Shown piece after piece: positions 1 through 11,845 of a DNA stretch of 64,000 bases. The position numbers and the translations under genes were made by a program. Origin of the DNA: Varanus komodoensis (lineage: Eukaryota; Chordata; Lepidosauria; Squamata; Varanidae); assembly GCF_004798865.1 (NCBI RefSeq), contig NW_025335438.1, positions 14,630,513 through 14,694,512 on the forward strand, written 5' to 3'. The first letter of the stretch is position 1, and each line of letters opens with the position of its first letter. The notes beneath the pieces were generated by a model. That model made no database searches. It worked only from the letters and a program-made list of their open reading frames with translations, and was not told where the DNA came from.

Positions 1-777
1 GTTGCTCCTTTAAGATGATCTTTTACAGCCTGACAACTTCAGTGTATGCCCTTTGCTTATCTGGATGGGAGATAGTGCTTTCTGAACTCACCTACATCTC
101 TGTACAGGTGAGAGGGTGCAGTTGAGCATATTGAACAGTATCCACCTCACTGCTCACTGTACAAACCTCCAAGTATAGATTCCTCTGTCATATCCTCAAT
201 TATCTATCCAGACCTTTGCTGGACAAGATTTTTATATTGTTTGCAGGCAATGATACATACATTATGAGCCAAGCTACAAAATTTGCCCTCGCTACTAGAA
301 TAATAAGGGCTAGGGAGCACCCCACAGTTTTATACTAATTTTATAGAAAAGGATTATTTTAAAGCATCAACTTTATTATGGATATGATCATATTCCTAAA
401 CTGATACTTAGATCTAATTTTAACTAGTTCATTGTTAGAGGCATGCCTAGAACATTTCTGATTCTTAAAGCGGGTGGGCTTCTTCTGGAAGATTGTTGTT
501 GTCAAATAGGGCAGGAGCAATGTGATGTGCATACTAAGAGACAGCTTCAGCTGTGGGATGGTATAGAAATGTCATAAATAAAGGGCCAGAGGGCTGGCTA
601 CATCTGCAGCTCTTGTACCATGTACACCCTTCTGCTTTAAATCCTAGTTCCATTTATTTTAGCAAAGTTAATCCTTTATAAAGTGGTATGTTAGTTTGGT
701 GGTCACCTGCAACTTGACAATATTTTATGTTCACTTTATGTATATTTGAGCAAAACCTTCATTTTCCATCTTTTCAG
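1..777 (+). other. ASPH: ASPH intron (3' part)
   Basis: Upstream intron of ASPH. No exon or repeat is recognised here. It ends in a pyrimidine-rich tract and a CAG acceptor just before 778. The missing upstream exons (cytosolic tail, membrane anchor, EF-hand-like region) must lie before the window. Confidence 0.6.
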
Positions 778-828
778 AACGGGCAAGTGACTATCAAGCA
801 AGAGAGTTTGAAGTAGATGCTGCTGCTG
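778..828 (+). CDS. ASPH: ASPH acidic-domain microexon 1 (in-window numbering)
   Basis: A 51-nt exon between a TTTTCAG acceptor and a GTATGT donor. Read with one base carried from the previous exon it gives RASDYQAREFEVDAAA, then leaves one base for the next exon (phase 1 to phase 1). It belongs to the lumenal, acidic, poorly conserved stretch of ASPH that is shared by junctate and the long hydroxylase. Being a multiple of three with equal phases, it can be skipped without shifting the frame. The assignment rests on phase and position in the chain; the sequence alone is too variable to align to mammals. Confidence 0.75.
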
Positions 829-2201
829 GTATGTCTATTTTTCATAATACCTTTGAAAAGTACTATGTATCAAGTGATGAACATACATTTGTGAATTGAC
901 CCTAAATATCTCCAGTTTGTATATAGCACACTTGATAAACTTCATATTGTGAAAAGGTCAATATGAAGGAATATGTGAAGTGTTCCATTTCAGCTAATGG
1001 ACCACAGTGTAATCTAAGATGGACCATACCAAAAAAGTTCCATTGCTATTTCTCATTTTTATTTTATTGAAGGGAAACCTCTACTTAGTGAAAAGGGGTT
1101 AACTCATAGATGAGAAATATTGATCAGGGTAGATGTGACATACAGAAGAAGTCCACTCTAGGTGTAGGGATAGCATACATACACCCTGTAATGCAAGTAG
1201 TAATGTACTAGGAAGGCTAACATAACTGTTAAAATGGCTGTGACAAATAATCTTTCATGGAATATAAATTCTTGTTGGGAACCAAAAGGTAACATCAGCA
1301 CTCCTATTGAAGAAAACAATTCTTTGTCAAACTGTATGCCAGTGCCATGACTGGAATGCCACTCTGCAGTATGGGTAAAGTGGAAACATGAAAGGAGACA
1401 GGAAGGCCAACAACTAAAGTGGCATGCCTATAGAAAGAACAAAAGAGGGATTGAAGGAAAGGCAGAAAATACATTAAAATTTAGGCATGGGTCCTGTTCT
1501 GGAAATTGAGAGTTAAAGAAAGGATGCCAGTGTAAAACAGCTAAATATCACTGATGTGAACAAATATATATGGTACTTCAAAATACTTAAGCTTGTGGAA
1601 AGTCAGATGGTGGTAACATTGCAGAAAGAGGAAGGTCCATGAAAATTGGGCAGAGACAACTTCTCTAAGAGGGAGCTCCGCTTCTGGAAATTTGTTCGGT
1701 TCAATTTCCAGAATTACCCTTTCACACTCACCTTCTTCTGTTTTGGGGGAGAAGTGGCTATCATGGCTAGGATGGACTGCTGTGGGGAGAAGCAGGTGGC
1801 AAAGTTGCACACACAACTTTGGGCTGAACTTGAGATGCATTCGTTATAGTTAATCCAGTCTGAAGTCCTATTTAAAGTTACCCAGAAGTAGGGCCCATTG
1901 AACATAATTGCATTTTTGAATTAACTTCAAATTAACTGGTTGGCCTGTTAAATGACTAAATAGGACACCTGGATTAAAGATTTTGAGGTATTATCTACTA
2001 CCATTGCTTTAATTTGGCAATATCAGTTCTGTTGTTGAAGAAATATTTTGCTCCAAATTTTCATGGCTACCATTGATCAAAGCTCGGCTTTTCTAACTTT
2101 AGTTCTTCGGGGGATTTTTTACCATCTACTAACTGCTCCTCCTCCTCTTACAATTGTATTGATAGATGCTTCTTCTGTAATGTTAACTCTTTAATTTTCA
2201 G

Positions 2202-2258
2202 TTACAGATGAACATCATGAACAAGTGGAAGAAGGCACATATGAACCAGAAGGCACAG
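2202..2258 (+). CDS. ASPH: ASPH acidic-domain microexon 2
   Basis: A 57-nt exon between a TTTTCAG acceptor and a GTTTGT donor (less typical than GTAAGT). It encodes VTDEHHEQVEEGTYEPEGT in phase 1, strongly acidic like the neighbouring cassettes. The phase matches exons 1 and 3, so the chain stays open with or without it. Confidence 0.8.
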
Positions 2259-3924
2259 GTTTGTTTGAACATTACACATTCATGTGCAATAATTTGTGTT
2301 AATAATGAATGCATGCCTGTTTCTTCATGTCTAAACAAGCTGGTGTGCAATAGCACTGTAAATATAGATCATAGTTCTGCAAATTTTTAAGCTCTTGGGC
2401 ACATTTTACATTTTGAAAAAAATACCCTGGGCAGCATTACAAATTAGCTCTGTGGTGAGGGTTGGGGTGATCATAAACGGTTGGGAGTGTGTCCTAATGT
2501 TCTGTGTTTGCACATGAATGTGCACAGGGAGTACATTCACACATTATACCAACCTATTCCAGGAATAAGCCACAGTGGATTAGTTAGATTCAATAGATGA
2601 TCAAGCTCACTGTAAGCTGTTCAGTTTCTCTTCCCCTTCTCCCTTGGTCATTCTACACTGCAAGTGATCTAAATTGTTTCCTTATCCCTTCTAAAATTGC
2701 AAGCCATCTTTGGTTCACTGAGGCTATTTTGCACATTTTTGCCCTGCAAGCATGGCTTTTGCATTTCGTATATTGATAGACACTGTCAGCCTATGTCCGA
2801 GTAGCACCTTGGAGGGACTTTAATGGCTTGTGGATTAAAGTTTTTGTGGAAATGTTAAAAATGTGTGCATTATGCACAAATAGATTTTTTATGACTGTAC
2901 TCATTCAGGTCAGAAATATGAAGCCTCTCCTGGGCCAATGCACCATTGCCAAAATACAGCTGTTATGAACCCTGAATATTGTCTAAAAATGCTCTAAATA
3001 GGTTTTTTTTACTTTGCTTTTTCTTAAAAGCTTCCAAAGGGCAAGCAATCTTTCTTTACAAAAATTGAGTGGTTTGATTTATACCCCTTTGAGAATAAAG
3101 TTCTTAACTTTGTCTCTTCTCCCACCTACTGCAGTTCACAGACTGGTGCACATTTTGTACTTTTCATCAAGATTCTTGGTGCTCAGGAATATGCAAAAAA
3201 GCACCCCTTGCCTTTTCCTAAGAAAAAGAAGTTTTAACATCTAGGAACATAACCCATAGCTCAGTGTTGTCCTGTATATGGGATGACAGACTTAACTGAG
3301 AAGCCTTCACAGAACTGAATGAATAACATTGAGTGGAATGTGGTAACAAGAGCTATGTTGGGCTGCAAAGCTGGAATTATTTCAGCATAGGCTTGTAATA
3401 GCCAGCCTAATTATTGCAATATGAAACAAGGGAAGAAAGTTGGTTAGTCTTCCAAAGGATCCAGGAGGCTCATTTTACTATGCTCACCTATGCTGATGTT
3501 AGGTTTTAACTACCTACAACCATTTGTTTTGCCTTAGCTGCATTTTAAAAGGAGCACCACGCTTAAATGAGAATGGTGGAATTAGCACTCAACTGAAATA
3601 TGTACAGTAGTGTCTAGTACCTAAAATATGTTGTTCTTTTTGTATATATTTGGAAAACTGAAATCTGCCAGGTGAAAGACGGGTGTCTGTCAGCATACAG
3701 TGTATTTTGCGACCAGTATTGTTTTTTAACTTACCAAACTTTTCATATACCCAATATTGTATTAGGAAAAGGATGAATCCCCACCCTCCTTGATGCATCA
3801 GCCTCATCCTTCTGGTCCACTGATACCCATGTATTAAACCTACTACTTTCATAAACCCACTACTTCCCCTCTCCATTGGAATCTAATTGTTATGGGATAA
3901 TTAAAGAAATCCTCTTCCCATCTC

Positions 3925-4006
3925 TTCACTAAGCTTGCAACAGCAGGGGGTTGGACCTGATGGCCTTCATGGCCCCTTCCAAATCTACTGTTCTATGATT
4001 CTATGA
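3925..4006 (+). mobile_element. CR1 LINE 3' end fragment
   Basis: The stretch containing GGGGGTTGGACCTGATGGCC, followed by GGCCCCTTCCAAATCTAC and ending TTCTATGATTCTATGA, is the typical CR1 3' untranslated end with its terminal ATTCTATG-type octamer repeat. It is in + orientation and heavily 5'-truncated, as most CR1 copies are. Confidence 0.8.
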
Positions 4007-4272
4007 AGCCCATGGTAGCCTCCTAATCAGGGGTCAGGGATTACAGAGGGAATCCAGGACTTCACAGGCTGATGGGAAATCTCTACTGGCCAGGTTAGGA
4101 CTATGACCATATGTCCAAATATGATATCCAAAAATAGATATCAGAAGAATGAAGGTGTAGAAAAGCTGGCATATTTCTGATTCCCATCTTCCAGTACAAA
4201 TAACCAACCACAAGACTTTGGGTCTATTGTAATTTGAATGAAAAGTGCAAAAAATTTGTCTGTCTTTCACAG

Positions 4273-4317
4273 ATGATATGGAGCGAACTCTCGAAGATGC
4301 CCTGGAACATAACACAG
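4273..4317 (+). CDS. ASPH: ASPH acidic-domain microexon 3
   Basis: A 45-nt exon (CACAG acceptor, GTATTG donor), phase 1 to phase 1, encoding DDMERTLEDALEHNT. It is acidic, in frame with its neighbours and skippable without frameshift. No domain is expected here; in mammals the region is a flexible, charged lumenal linker. Confidence 0.78.
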
Positions 4318-4974
4318 GTATTGCACAGACGTTTTCAGTTTTATGTATTTCATATATATGAATATGCTTATTTTACTTGTTTTTTTAAGGTGAATTCCAT
4401 GTAATTCAAAATTTGAGTTATGCTATCTGATAGAATAATCCACGGACACTTCACAATTATGTTGTGGCTTGTTTTAAAAGAATCAAAAGTCATAATTTAC
4501 TTACATTGTTGAAATGACATATTCCCCCACGACCTGGTCTTGACTACCTTACTACCGGTCTTTTCTGGGGAGGGGAAGTAAAAGGCTATGTGTAGACTTT
4601 GTCTTTTCCTTGAAAGTGTATATGCATGTGCAAGAATGTTTCACAGTCTTTTCACACAAAATCCACTCCTATTTTCCTAAGATGTCATAAATTTAAGGAT
4701 ATAATCCAGGGCAAGTGAGGAGTCATGGTGCTACTATTGTTCAACAACTGGGAATTAAAAATCCTTTCCAATCTATTTCAAACACATAGAGAAACATCAG
4801 TAGATTCAGATAAACCTTCTGCCCACCCCTGTGTTCAGTCTGTAAAACAAAAGTATCTTTAGCTTGCACCAGCCACAGTTATATCCCTTCTTTTGGACTT
4901 CTTGTAAGTAGCTGCCTGGAAGACTACACAACAGCAATTTTTTTTGCATACCTTAACTTTCTACCTACTTGCAG

Positions 4975-5022
4975 AACCTCTTCCAGAAGGTACAGACCAG
5001 CAAGACTATGTGGATGAACGAG
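4975..5022 (+). CDS. ASPH: ASPH acidic-domain microexon 4
   Basis: A 48-nt exon (TTGCAG acceptor, GTATGT donor), phase 1 to phase 1, encoding EPLPEGTDQQDYVDER. The following intron (about 7.6 kb) is the one that received the hAT/DIRS stack. Confidence 0.78.
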
Positions 5023-5321
5023 GTATGTAGTCTTGTGGCTTTATGACAGCACTATATTAAGACAGGGATTTTAGGTAGGGCATTATTGATTATTTTTAAC
5101 ATCAAATATTTAAGATTATGCTTTAAAATGCCTGCCAAGTTGGTCTCAGGCTTTTTTCTATGATAATTTCCCATGGTCCTGAACTGTTTTGTATGAACAC
5201 TGCATTCAAGGTGTGAGGTGTTCATACAGGACTTTCTCAGATGATTGGTACCTTCCTTTTTGATATCAATTTGACTAGACACTACTCTGCTGAAACATTC
5301 AGGATACCCCAGTGTTTGAAG

Positions 5322-5329
5322 CTCTAGGC
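5322..5329. repeat. Left 8-bp target-site duplication (CTCTAGGC)
   Basis: CTCTAGGC directly precedes the left hAT-type copy and is repeated exactly at 12245-12252, directly after the second hAT-type copy. Eight base pairs is the duplication length of hAT transposases. The match therefore suggests that everything from 5330 to 12244, minus the later DIRS insert, entered as one unit. Confidence 0.75.
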
Positions 5330-5674
5330 CAGTAATGGCAAACTTTTTAGAAACCAAGTGCCCAAACTGCAACCCAAACCCCACTTATTTATCGCAAAGT
5401 GCCAACACTACAATCAAACCTGAAAACTGAGGTTTTAGTTTAGAAAAAACAACTCACAGCCAGTCCAAGCAGGTATATATATCATTTTCAGTAAAGTGAC
5501 TGGCCATGTGAAAGCTGAGACGTGTCGCAGCTAATGAGTCATGGATCGTGACATCATTGCCTGGCGCCACTACTCTTTTTTGAGCATGCACATGGCCCCT
5601 ATGTGTGCTGTTATCTGATGCTTGGCTGCTGGGCCGATGCTGGGATGACTTGGCTCACATGCTGACAGAAAAGG
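5330..5674 (+). mobile_element. hAT-type nonautonomous element, copy 1, left part
   Basis: It starts CAGTAATGGCAAACTTTTTA and shares a colinear match with the second copy at 11846-12244, including the stretches CACTTATTTATCGCAAAGTG and AAACTGAGGTTTTAGTTTAG. The right 47 bp of this copy are found beyond the DIRS insertion at 11612-11658. It has no coding capacity, so it is a MITE-like derivative. Family placement rests on the CAGTGATGGCGAACC-type terminal inverted repeat and the 8-bp duplication. Confidence 0.75.
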
Positions 5675-5855
5675 TTCTTCGTCGTGGCCTCTGTGCATCA
5701 CACATGTGGGTACTGCGCCTACGCAGTGCCTGTGGCTGGAAGATTGATAGCTAACGGTTTTGGCAGGAAAAATTCCACTCCCCTCCCCACTAGCAGTATA
5801 TATGGAGTGGAGTGTCTGCCATTTTCCAGTCTTTGCGACTGCAGTTCGTTGTGCC
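5675..5855 (+). repeat. DIRS left inverted terminal repeat
   Basis: Begins TTCTTCGTCGTGGCC. Its reverse complement is found again at about 11405-11611, including the shared blocks GCCATTTTCCAGTCTTTG and AGATTGATAGCTAACGGTTT. Its outermost 33 nt are exactly complementary to the left half of the internal complementary region at 11159-11191. Confidence 0.85.
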
Positions 5856-6073
5856 TCGTGCCGCTTCGCTCTCGCTTAGATCGTTACTTACCTCCTCTCG
5901 CTTGTTGAATTTTCTCCTTTTCTCTTACCAAGTTAGTATTCCCTTGTTTGTATTACTCGTTAGTATTTCACTTAGTTTCTTCGTTTTTTCTCTTTCTCTC
6001 TTTTTTCTAAAAAAAACAAAAACAAAAATATTACCTACTCCCCTATACCATCTTCTTCTTTTCTACTTCTGCG

Positions 6074-7090
6074 ATGGCGCAATGGGCGGCATTCCGCAAG
6101 TGCGGCTCTAAAATGCCTGCTGCGGACCTGCATGACCTGTGCCTCCTTTGCCTGGGGGAAGGGCACAGGACAGATAAATGCGGCCACTGTTTGGCCTTCT
6201 CCAAACAGGTGAGGAAGAATCGGGAGAACTGCCTCCGCAAACTCCTGTGGGAGCAGGCTCTCCTCCAATCGGACCGGCTGGTAGCTAAGCCTCCCACAAC
6301 TTTGACTCCACTCGAAGGCCGTCCGACTTCAGCCGATCCACCGCAACGCCCAGCCTCTTCCTCCATTGTTCCGCCCTCGCGCCCTTCCGACGAAGGTGCT
6401 CCTAGCATGGGCAATCAGCCTATTTCCCTACCAAGGAAACAAAAGGAAAAGAGGAAGCACAGTGACCCGGAAAAGTTGCCTGTGCGCAAGAAGGCCAGAA
6501 AGGATAAAACCGGAAAGCTGATTAAAAAACCAAGGAACCCCAAGCATTCTAAGCATCGGCACTCAGGTTTGGCAGCCTCTTTGATCCCAATTCCGGTCGC
6601 GGTAACACCCCCCTCGGTCCCAGCCATCCAGGTGGCTACAAGGGTCACTCCGCCAGGCTCCCCGCGCTGGACAGGATCCGAACTCCGACAGGATCCACAG
6701 TGCAGCTCGGTTTTGGATGGCGAAATAAGAGATTCGCCACCGAGGGCTCGGTCTCCAGCACCTATGCCGCCTGTTCCGCTGGATACCGACACAGGCATGT
6801 CTCCTTCAAGAAGCCGCAGGAGTCGTTCTTCGGATGCTAGATCCAATGATTGGTACCAGTCCCGGTACTCCTCCGTTCCGAGACGGGAAGAATACCAATC
6901 TGTCGGCTACTACCCGGTACCCAGAGGCCGATCTTCTCCGCCAGCTCCTCGGGATTGTTTTCACTCCACACCGAGAGATTCCCTGAGGGCACCATCTAGA
7001 GAGAGCGGCAGATTGGAGTCGCCAGGAGATTCCTCCTCCAGTGTCCCACCTCCCTATTGGATGGACTCGGATGAGTCCGAGGTCGACTAG
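6074..7090 (+). pseudogene. DIRS gag-like region
   Basis: An open stretch of 338 codons at the 5' side of the DIRS element. Near residues 22-35 it carries a CCHC-type zinc-knuckle spacing (C-x2-C-x4-H-x4-C, CLLCLGEGHRTDKC). The middle (about residues 115-165) is lysine/arginine-rich and the end is Ser/Arg/Pro-rich. This fits a DIRS gag-like nucleic-acid-binding protein. It is part of a fossil element and is not annotated as a host gene. Confidence 0.7.
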
Positions 7091-8182
7091 ACTTCACCAG
7101 ATGTCGCGGTTACTTCGCAAGGCCCAGGATCGCCTGAAGAGCCGCACATCTCTTTCGCCGAACTGATGTCCAAGCTGGTAAAGCCACTTGAGATTGAAGC
7201 CCATCAACAACTGGGACCCAGTACTGACCACTTTTACGATGTGGTCGGGCGAGCAATCCACCTCCATCGCCCTGCCATTTATAGCAACCCTACGACAGGC
7301 GATGACCCAACCGTGGGATCTCCTGGCTCAACCACAATCAACTTTATGAAGATATGAAGCCATGTACTGGGTTCGGGAGGGCGACATTCCGTTCCTCCTC
7401 CGCCACCCCAAGCCGAACTTGGTCGTTGTGGAGTCTTCTCAGGGCCGGAAGGCATGGGGGCACACTGCGCCTCATGATAAGGAGGGAAGAAAAGTCGGCT
7501 CCCTCACACACCGGGTCTATGCGGCCTCTGGGCTTGGCTTACAAATCTCAAATTACAAGGCGACTTTGGCGCGCTATCAATACTTTCTCATGCAGTGCCT
7601 AGACAACATCATTGCCACCTTCCCAGACAATCAAGGCAAGTTGGCGAGGGTTTTTGTAAAAGAGGCTATGCAAGTGGTGGTGCAGCAGCTCTCTACAGCC
7701 AGGCTCCATGTGGATACGGACTTGAGGTCTCTCGTTGGTGCCATTTCTCTCCACAGGCACACCTGGTTGTATAATTGCAACTTTCCAGAAGAAATGGAGA
7801 ATTGAGGAGATGCCCTTTGACAGGACCAGTCTCTTCGATGCGAAGACCGACAGCAAATTAAAGAAAATCCACGAATCGAGGATGACGGCCCGTCATATGG
7901 AACTACAGTCCCAGCCTCGATGTAAGTGGTCATGGACCCGTCCACAATACCGCCAACAATACCAGCCTCGACAGCAACCACATCAATGCCAACAATGTCG
8001 TAGGCAGAAACTGTCCCAGAGCTTTCCAGCAAAGCCATCGTCGCTTTGACGGGGATAAACGCCAGCGCTGATGGGGCGAGCGAACCCTTCCCCTCCTCCC
8101 AAACTCACCCTTCCCCCTCTCATTCGGGGACCAGCTGAAAAGTCGGCTTCCCGGTTGGGAGTCCATTACAACTGATCGTTGG

Positions 8183-9540
8183 GTGTTATCCATTATTCAG
8201 CATGGATATCGAATAGAATTCGACATCATTCCTCCATCGAGTCCCATCTGGTTTACTCCCAGCTCACCAGTGTTGCTCGATGAGGTTCGCCATCTCCTTT
8301 CCAAGGGAGCCATTCATTGCTTATCTCTAACAGAAGGACTCCACGGATTCTATTCCAGATATTTTACGGTCCCAAAATGGGATGGGGGTCTCCGACCAAT
8401 ATTGGACCTAAGAGATATTAACAAATTCATAACTCCAGAGAAATTTTGGATTGCCACTCTTCAAAATATCTTACCGCTGCTGAGGAGGGAGGATTGGTTT
8501 GCCTCACTGGACTTGAGGGACGCCTATTTTCATATTTCAATCCATCCGTGTCATAGGCGTTTCCTTCGTTTTGCTGTTGCTTCTGAAATCTACGAATTCA
8601 CTGTGCTCCCGTTTGGACTGGCCACTGCCCCAGGGTTTTTACAAAGTGTATGGCCCCTGTCTGCGCGCACCTACGACTTCACGGGGTCCAGATATATCCC
8701 TACCTTGATGACTGGTTGTTGGTTTCTCAAACCAGAGAAGCACTGTATTCTGCTATAAACCTTACATGCTCCCTGCTACGGGATCTTGGACTTCGTATTA
8801 ACGCATGAAATCCTCTCTTGTTCCTGCACAGGTGATCCATTTCATCGGAGCTCGTCTGGATTCTACGGTAACAAAGGCATTTCTCCCTGGGACAGACAAC
8901 ACACCCTCGCTCAACACATCCATCGAATTCGAAGAGACAAAATTGTTCCTGCACGCTCTGTCCAAAGGCTGCTAGGGCATATGGCCTCATCCGTTGTAGT
9001 CGTCCCATATGCCAGGCTTTGGCTTCGGCCCCTCCAACTTTTCTTCAACAAGGTTTTTCGGCCGCAAAGGGATTTGCCCACAAGGCTGATTTGACTTCCA
9101 TCCTCAGTTCTTCAGTCTCTCATATGGTGGACAGTGCCAGACAACCTGAATATTGGGGTCCCCTTCCAACCGCGACACCTGATGGCAACTCTTGGTACCG
9201 ACGCATCTCTGCTCGGCTGGGGAGCACTATGCTCAGGCCTACGCACTCAGGGTGTCTGGAATCGACAAGAGTCCAGGAATCATATCAACTTCCTGGAACT
9301 TCTAGCAGTTTACAAGGCTCTTCAGTCCTTCAAGGACGTTCTTCGCCATCGATTCATTTAGATAACTTCGGACAACATCGCTACAGTCTTTTATCTGAAC
9401 AAGCAAGGAGGAACGAAGTCGCCAACATTAGCACGGCTAGCGATACAAATCTGGGAGCGGTGCATCCAGAGAGACATCTCCCCAATCGCGGTGCACCTCA
9501 CCGGTATGGACAATGTGGAAGCTGATTTCCTAAGCAGACA
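8183..9540 (+). pseudogene. DIRS reverse transcriptase / RNase H region
   Basis: Reverse-transcriptase signatures are readable near 8370-8640 (GGLRPILDLRDINKF, SLDLRDAYFHISI, VLPFGLATAP). RNase H-like signatures follow near 9190-9350 (LGTDASLLGWGALCSG, INFLELLAVYKAL). Their order and wording are those of DIRS1-like pol. The region is not continuous in this copy. Confidence 0.85.
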
Positions 9541-10304
9541 CATGTCCACATCCCCCGAATAGGAACTGGATCGCCGGACATGCGACCACCTTTTCCAGTG
9601 CTGGGGTCTTCCAGACATAGATCTATTTGCTACCCGGAGGAACCGGGTTTGCGAGGTTTTTTGTTTGAGAGTGGGAATCGGACAGGGGTCATCTGGAGAT
9701 GCCTTTATGATCCCATGGAACAACGTTCACTTTTACACTTTTCCCCTGATCCCCCTCATTATGAGAGTGATTTCGAAGATAATCCATGATGCGGCCACAG
9801 GAATATTGATAACCCCATGGTGGCCATGCCAAGCATGGTTTTCAACACTCCTTCACATCTCTCGAGAAGAATACCTTCAGCTTCTATCCATTCCATCTCT
9901 GATTACCAAGAGAGAAGGCACAATTCGCCACCCATATCTGACATCACTGAGGTTGATGGCCTGGCGAATTTGATAGTGGTCCGTTTTGACACGGTATCGA
10001 CGTGTCTATGAATCCTGTCCCCGAATCCGACGTACTACGCCATGATTCGCACCCGCCTGCCTTCCCCATGTCTTTGGTTCCGATGGCCATTTCCTTGGCT
10101 CCGACAGTTCTTCACCCGGACATCCAACACATTCTCGATTCTGTGCTGAGGCCGTCCACCCGGAAGTCATATGCGGCTAAGTGGCGTAGATTCTCTATCT
10201 TTGCTGAATCATGATAGTTTCTCCTGCAGTCAGCATCCATAGATCATATTCTCCAGTTCCTATTCGAACTCCACTAGGCTGGACGTAAGCCATCCTCCAT
10301 AAAA

Positions 10305-11114
10305 GTGTCCACGGCTGCTATTTCCTATTACCGGGGTGCTATCCAGGGCTCCTCCATTTTCTCTCAACCACTAATAAAGAGATTCCTTAAGGGGCTACAT
10401 AGCCTTCATCCGGCAGTCAGATCGCTTATGCCCACTTGGAGTCTTTCAGTGGTGTTACAAGCGCTAACAAGACCTCCTTTCGAACCTTTGGCAACAATTG
10501 ATCTCTGTTGGAAAATTGCATTTCTTGTAGCAGTTACATCAGCACGGAGAGCTAGTGTGCTCTGTGCCCTTAGGGTGGACACTCTGTATCTGAACTTCCA
10601 TAAGGAGAAGGTAGTTCTACGAATGGATCAAGCCTTTCTTCCCAAAGTGGCTACCTCCTTCCACATGGACCAGAAAATTGTTCTACCTGCCTTCTTTCCA
10701 TCTCCGTCGAATCCGATTAAGAGGGCATTACACACCCTTGATGTACGGCGCTGCCTTGCCTTGTATAAATCAAGAACTGAGTCTATTTGGCACTCCAACA
10801 AACTCTTTGTGAAATATTCTGAATACAATCAGGGTTCTCCAGTCACCCTTCAGAGACTTTCTAAGTGGATAGTACAAACTATTATTCTTTCTTATCAGTT
10901 AGCTAAGTTGGACTTACCTATGATCCCAAAGGGTCATTCTACTAGAGCTGTGGCTGCTTCTTCCGCCTTCGCATCTGGAGTTCCGATTGACGCTGTCTGC
11001 ATAGCTGCTACATGGGCCACCCCATGCACATTCGCACAGCATTATCGACTGGATGTCTGTGCCAGGCAGGACTGTTCCTTCGGCAGAGCCATTCTTTCAT
11101 CTATTCTTCGTTGA
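10305..11114 (+). pseudogene. DIRS tyrosine recombinase region
   Basis: A 269-codon stretch with typical DIRS recombinase wording: SYYRGAIQGSSIFSQPLIK near the start, FLVAVTSARRASVLCALRVD in the middle and KGHSTRAVAASSAFASGVP toward the end. This class of enzyme replaces the integrase of LTR elements and inserts a circular DNA copy without duplicating the target. It is part of the fossil element. Confidence 0.85.
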
Positions 11115-11153
11115 TGACACCGCCCTCCTCCATTCAGGGTAAGCTTGTTAATC

Positions 11154-11252
11154 TACCCACATGTGTGATGCACAGAGGCCACGACGAAGAAAAGCAGGTT
11201 GCTTACCTGTAACTGTTCTTCTGGTGGCCATCTGTGCAGTCACACAACCCAC
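11154..11252 (+). repeat. DIRS internal complementary region
   Basis: The left half is the exact reverse complement of the outer 33 nt of the left terminal repeat. The right half is the near-exact reverse complement of the outer end of the right terminal repeat (for example AAGCAGGTTGCTTACCTGTA). The two halves meet at GAAGAA/AAGCAGG, which mimics the joined ends. In DIRS elements this segment is thought to template completion of the circular replication intermediate. Confidence 0.85.
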
Positions 11253-11404
11253 CCGCCGGCCCTGCTCGGTGTCATTGGGTGGTGTTTTTTTTTTTTTTTT
11301 TGGTACCATGTTATTCTTGTCCTTGGTACCTATACAGTATTTTCCAAACTTGTTGGTGGTACCAACATCATTCTTTTTCATTAGTTCCATTTTTTCTCTA
11401 GAGA

Positions 11405-11611
11405 GCGAACGTCCGGTCTATCAAAGACTGGAAAATGGCGGACACTCGCTCCATATATACTGCTAGGGGGGAGGGGAGCAGAGTTTTTCCCACCAAAACC
11501 GTTAGCTATCAATCTTCCGGCCACAGGCACTGCGCAGGCGCAGTACCCACATGTGTGACTGCACAGATGGCCACTCGAAGAACGTCGGTTACAGGTAAGC
11601 AACCTGCTTTT
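11405..11611 (-). repeat. DIRS right inverted terminal repeat
   Basis: Inverted match to 5675-5855, ending GGTAAGCAACCTGCTTTT. Immediately after it (from 11612) the interrupted hAT-type MITE resumes. Confidence 0.85.
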
Positions 11612-11658
11612 TTCTGCATGCCTGCTGTACCATGCGTGCCAAAGGTTCACCACTACTG
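11612..11658 (+). mobile_element. hAT-type element, copy 1, right 47 bp
   Basis: These 47 bases align without gaps to the last 47 of copy 2 (12198-12244) and end in GGTTCACCACTACTG, the inverted partner of the left terminus at 5330. Copy 1 is therefore complete apart from the DIRS insert. Confidence 0.75.
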
Positions 11659-11845
11659 CTCAAACCCTACCCTGGTGCACACCCCTAACCCTAATATAGC
11701 GGTAAAGTTCCATTGAAAATTGGGCAATTTTGAAAAAGCCTTCCTTGAGGAGCTTTTCCTGCACAGCTCATCATTTCTGCGCATACTAAACACATTCCCA
11801 CCATCAAAATTCTATCAGGACACTTCATTTTTCCAACCCCTAACT
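11659..11845. other. 187-bp segment between the two hAT-type copies
   Basis: Unique-looking DNA between the right end of copy 1 and the left end of copy 2. Its edges (CTCAAACC and CCCTAACT) do not match each other as an 8-bp duplication, unlike the outer flanks of the pair. It holds two telomere-like units (CCCTAACCCTAA, 11683-11694), probably by chance. It has no open frame of note. Confidence 0.5.

Larger units (their letters stand above)
829..4272 (+). other. ASPH: ASPH introns around microexon 2
   Basis: Apart from microexon 2 (2202-2258) and a CR1 tail near 3925-4006, this stretch shows no gene. Small open frames here (such as 1646-1849) have no splice context or recognisable protein. 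Confidence 0.5.
5675..11611 (+). mobile_element. DIRS-type (tyrosine-recombinase) retroelement fossil
   Basis: A retroelement copy of about 5.9 kb with the hallmarks of the DIRS order. It has split inverted terminal repeats (about 5675-5855 and 11405-11611), a gag-like frame, reverse transcriptase and RNase H, a tyrosine recombinase, and an internal complementary region near the 3' end. It sits inside a hAT-type MITE. Aligned to the second MITE, the target is interrupted without any duplicated or lost base, as expected for recombinase-based insertion. The coding part is broken in several places, so this is a dead copy. The inverted repeats are still roughly 85-90% alike by eye, suggesting moderate rather than very old age. 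Confidence 0.9.

Noticed and set aside
11683-11694. Interstitial telomere repeat (CCCTAA x2)
   Set aside because: Only two units; expected by chance.
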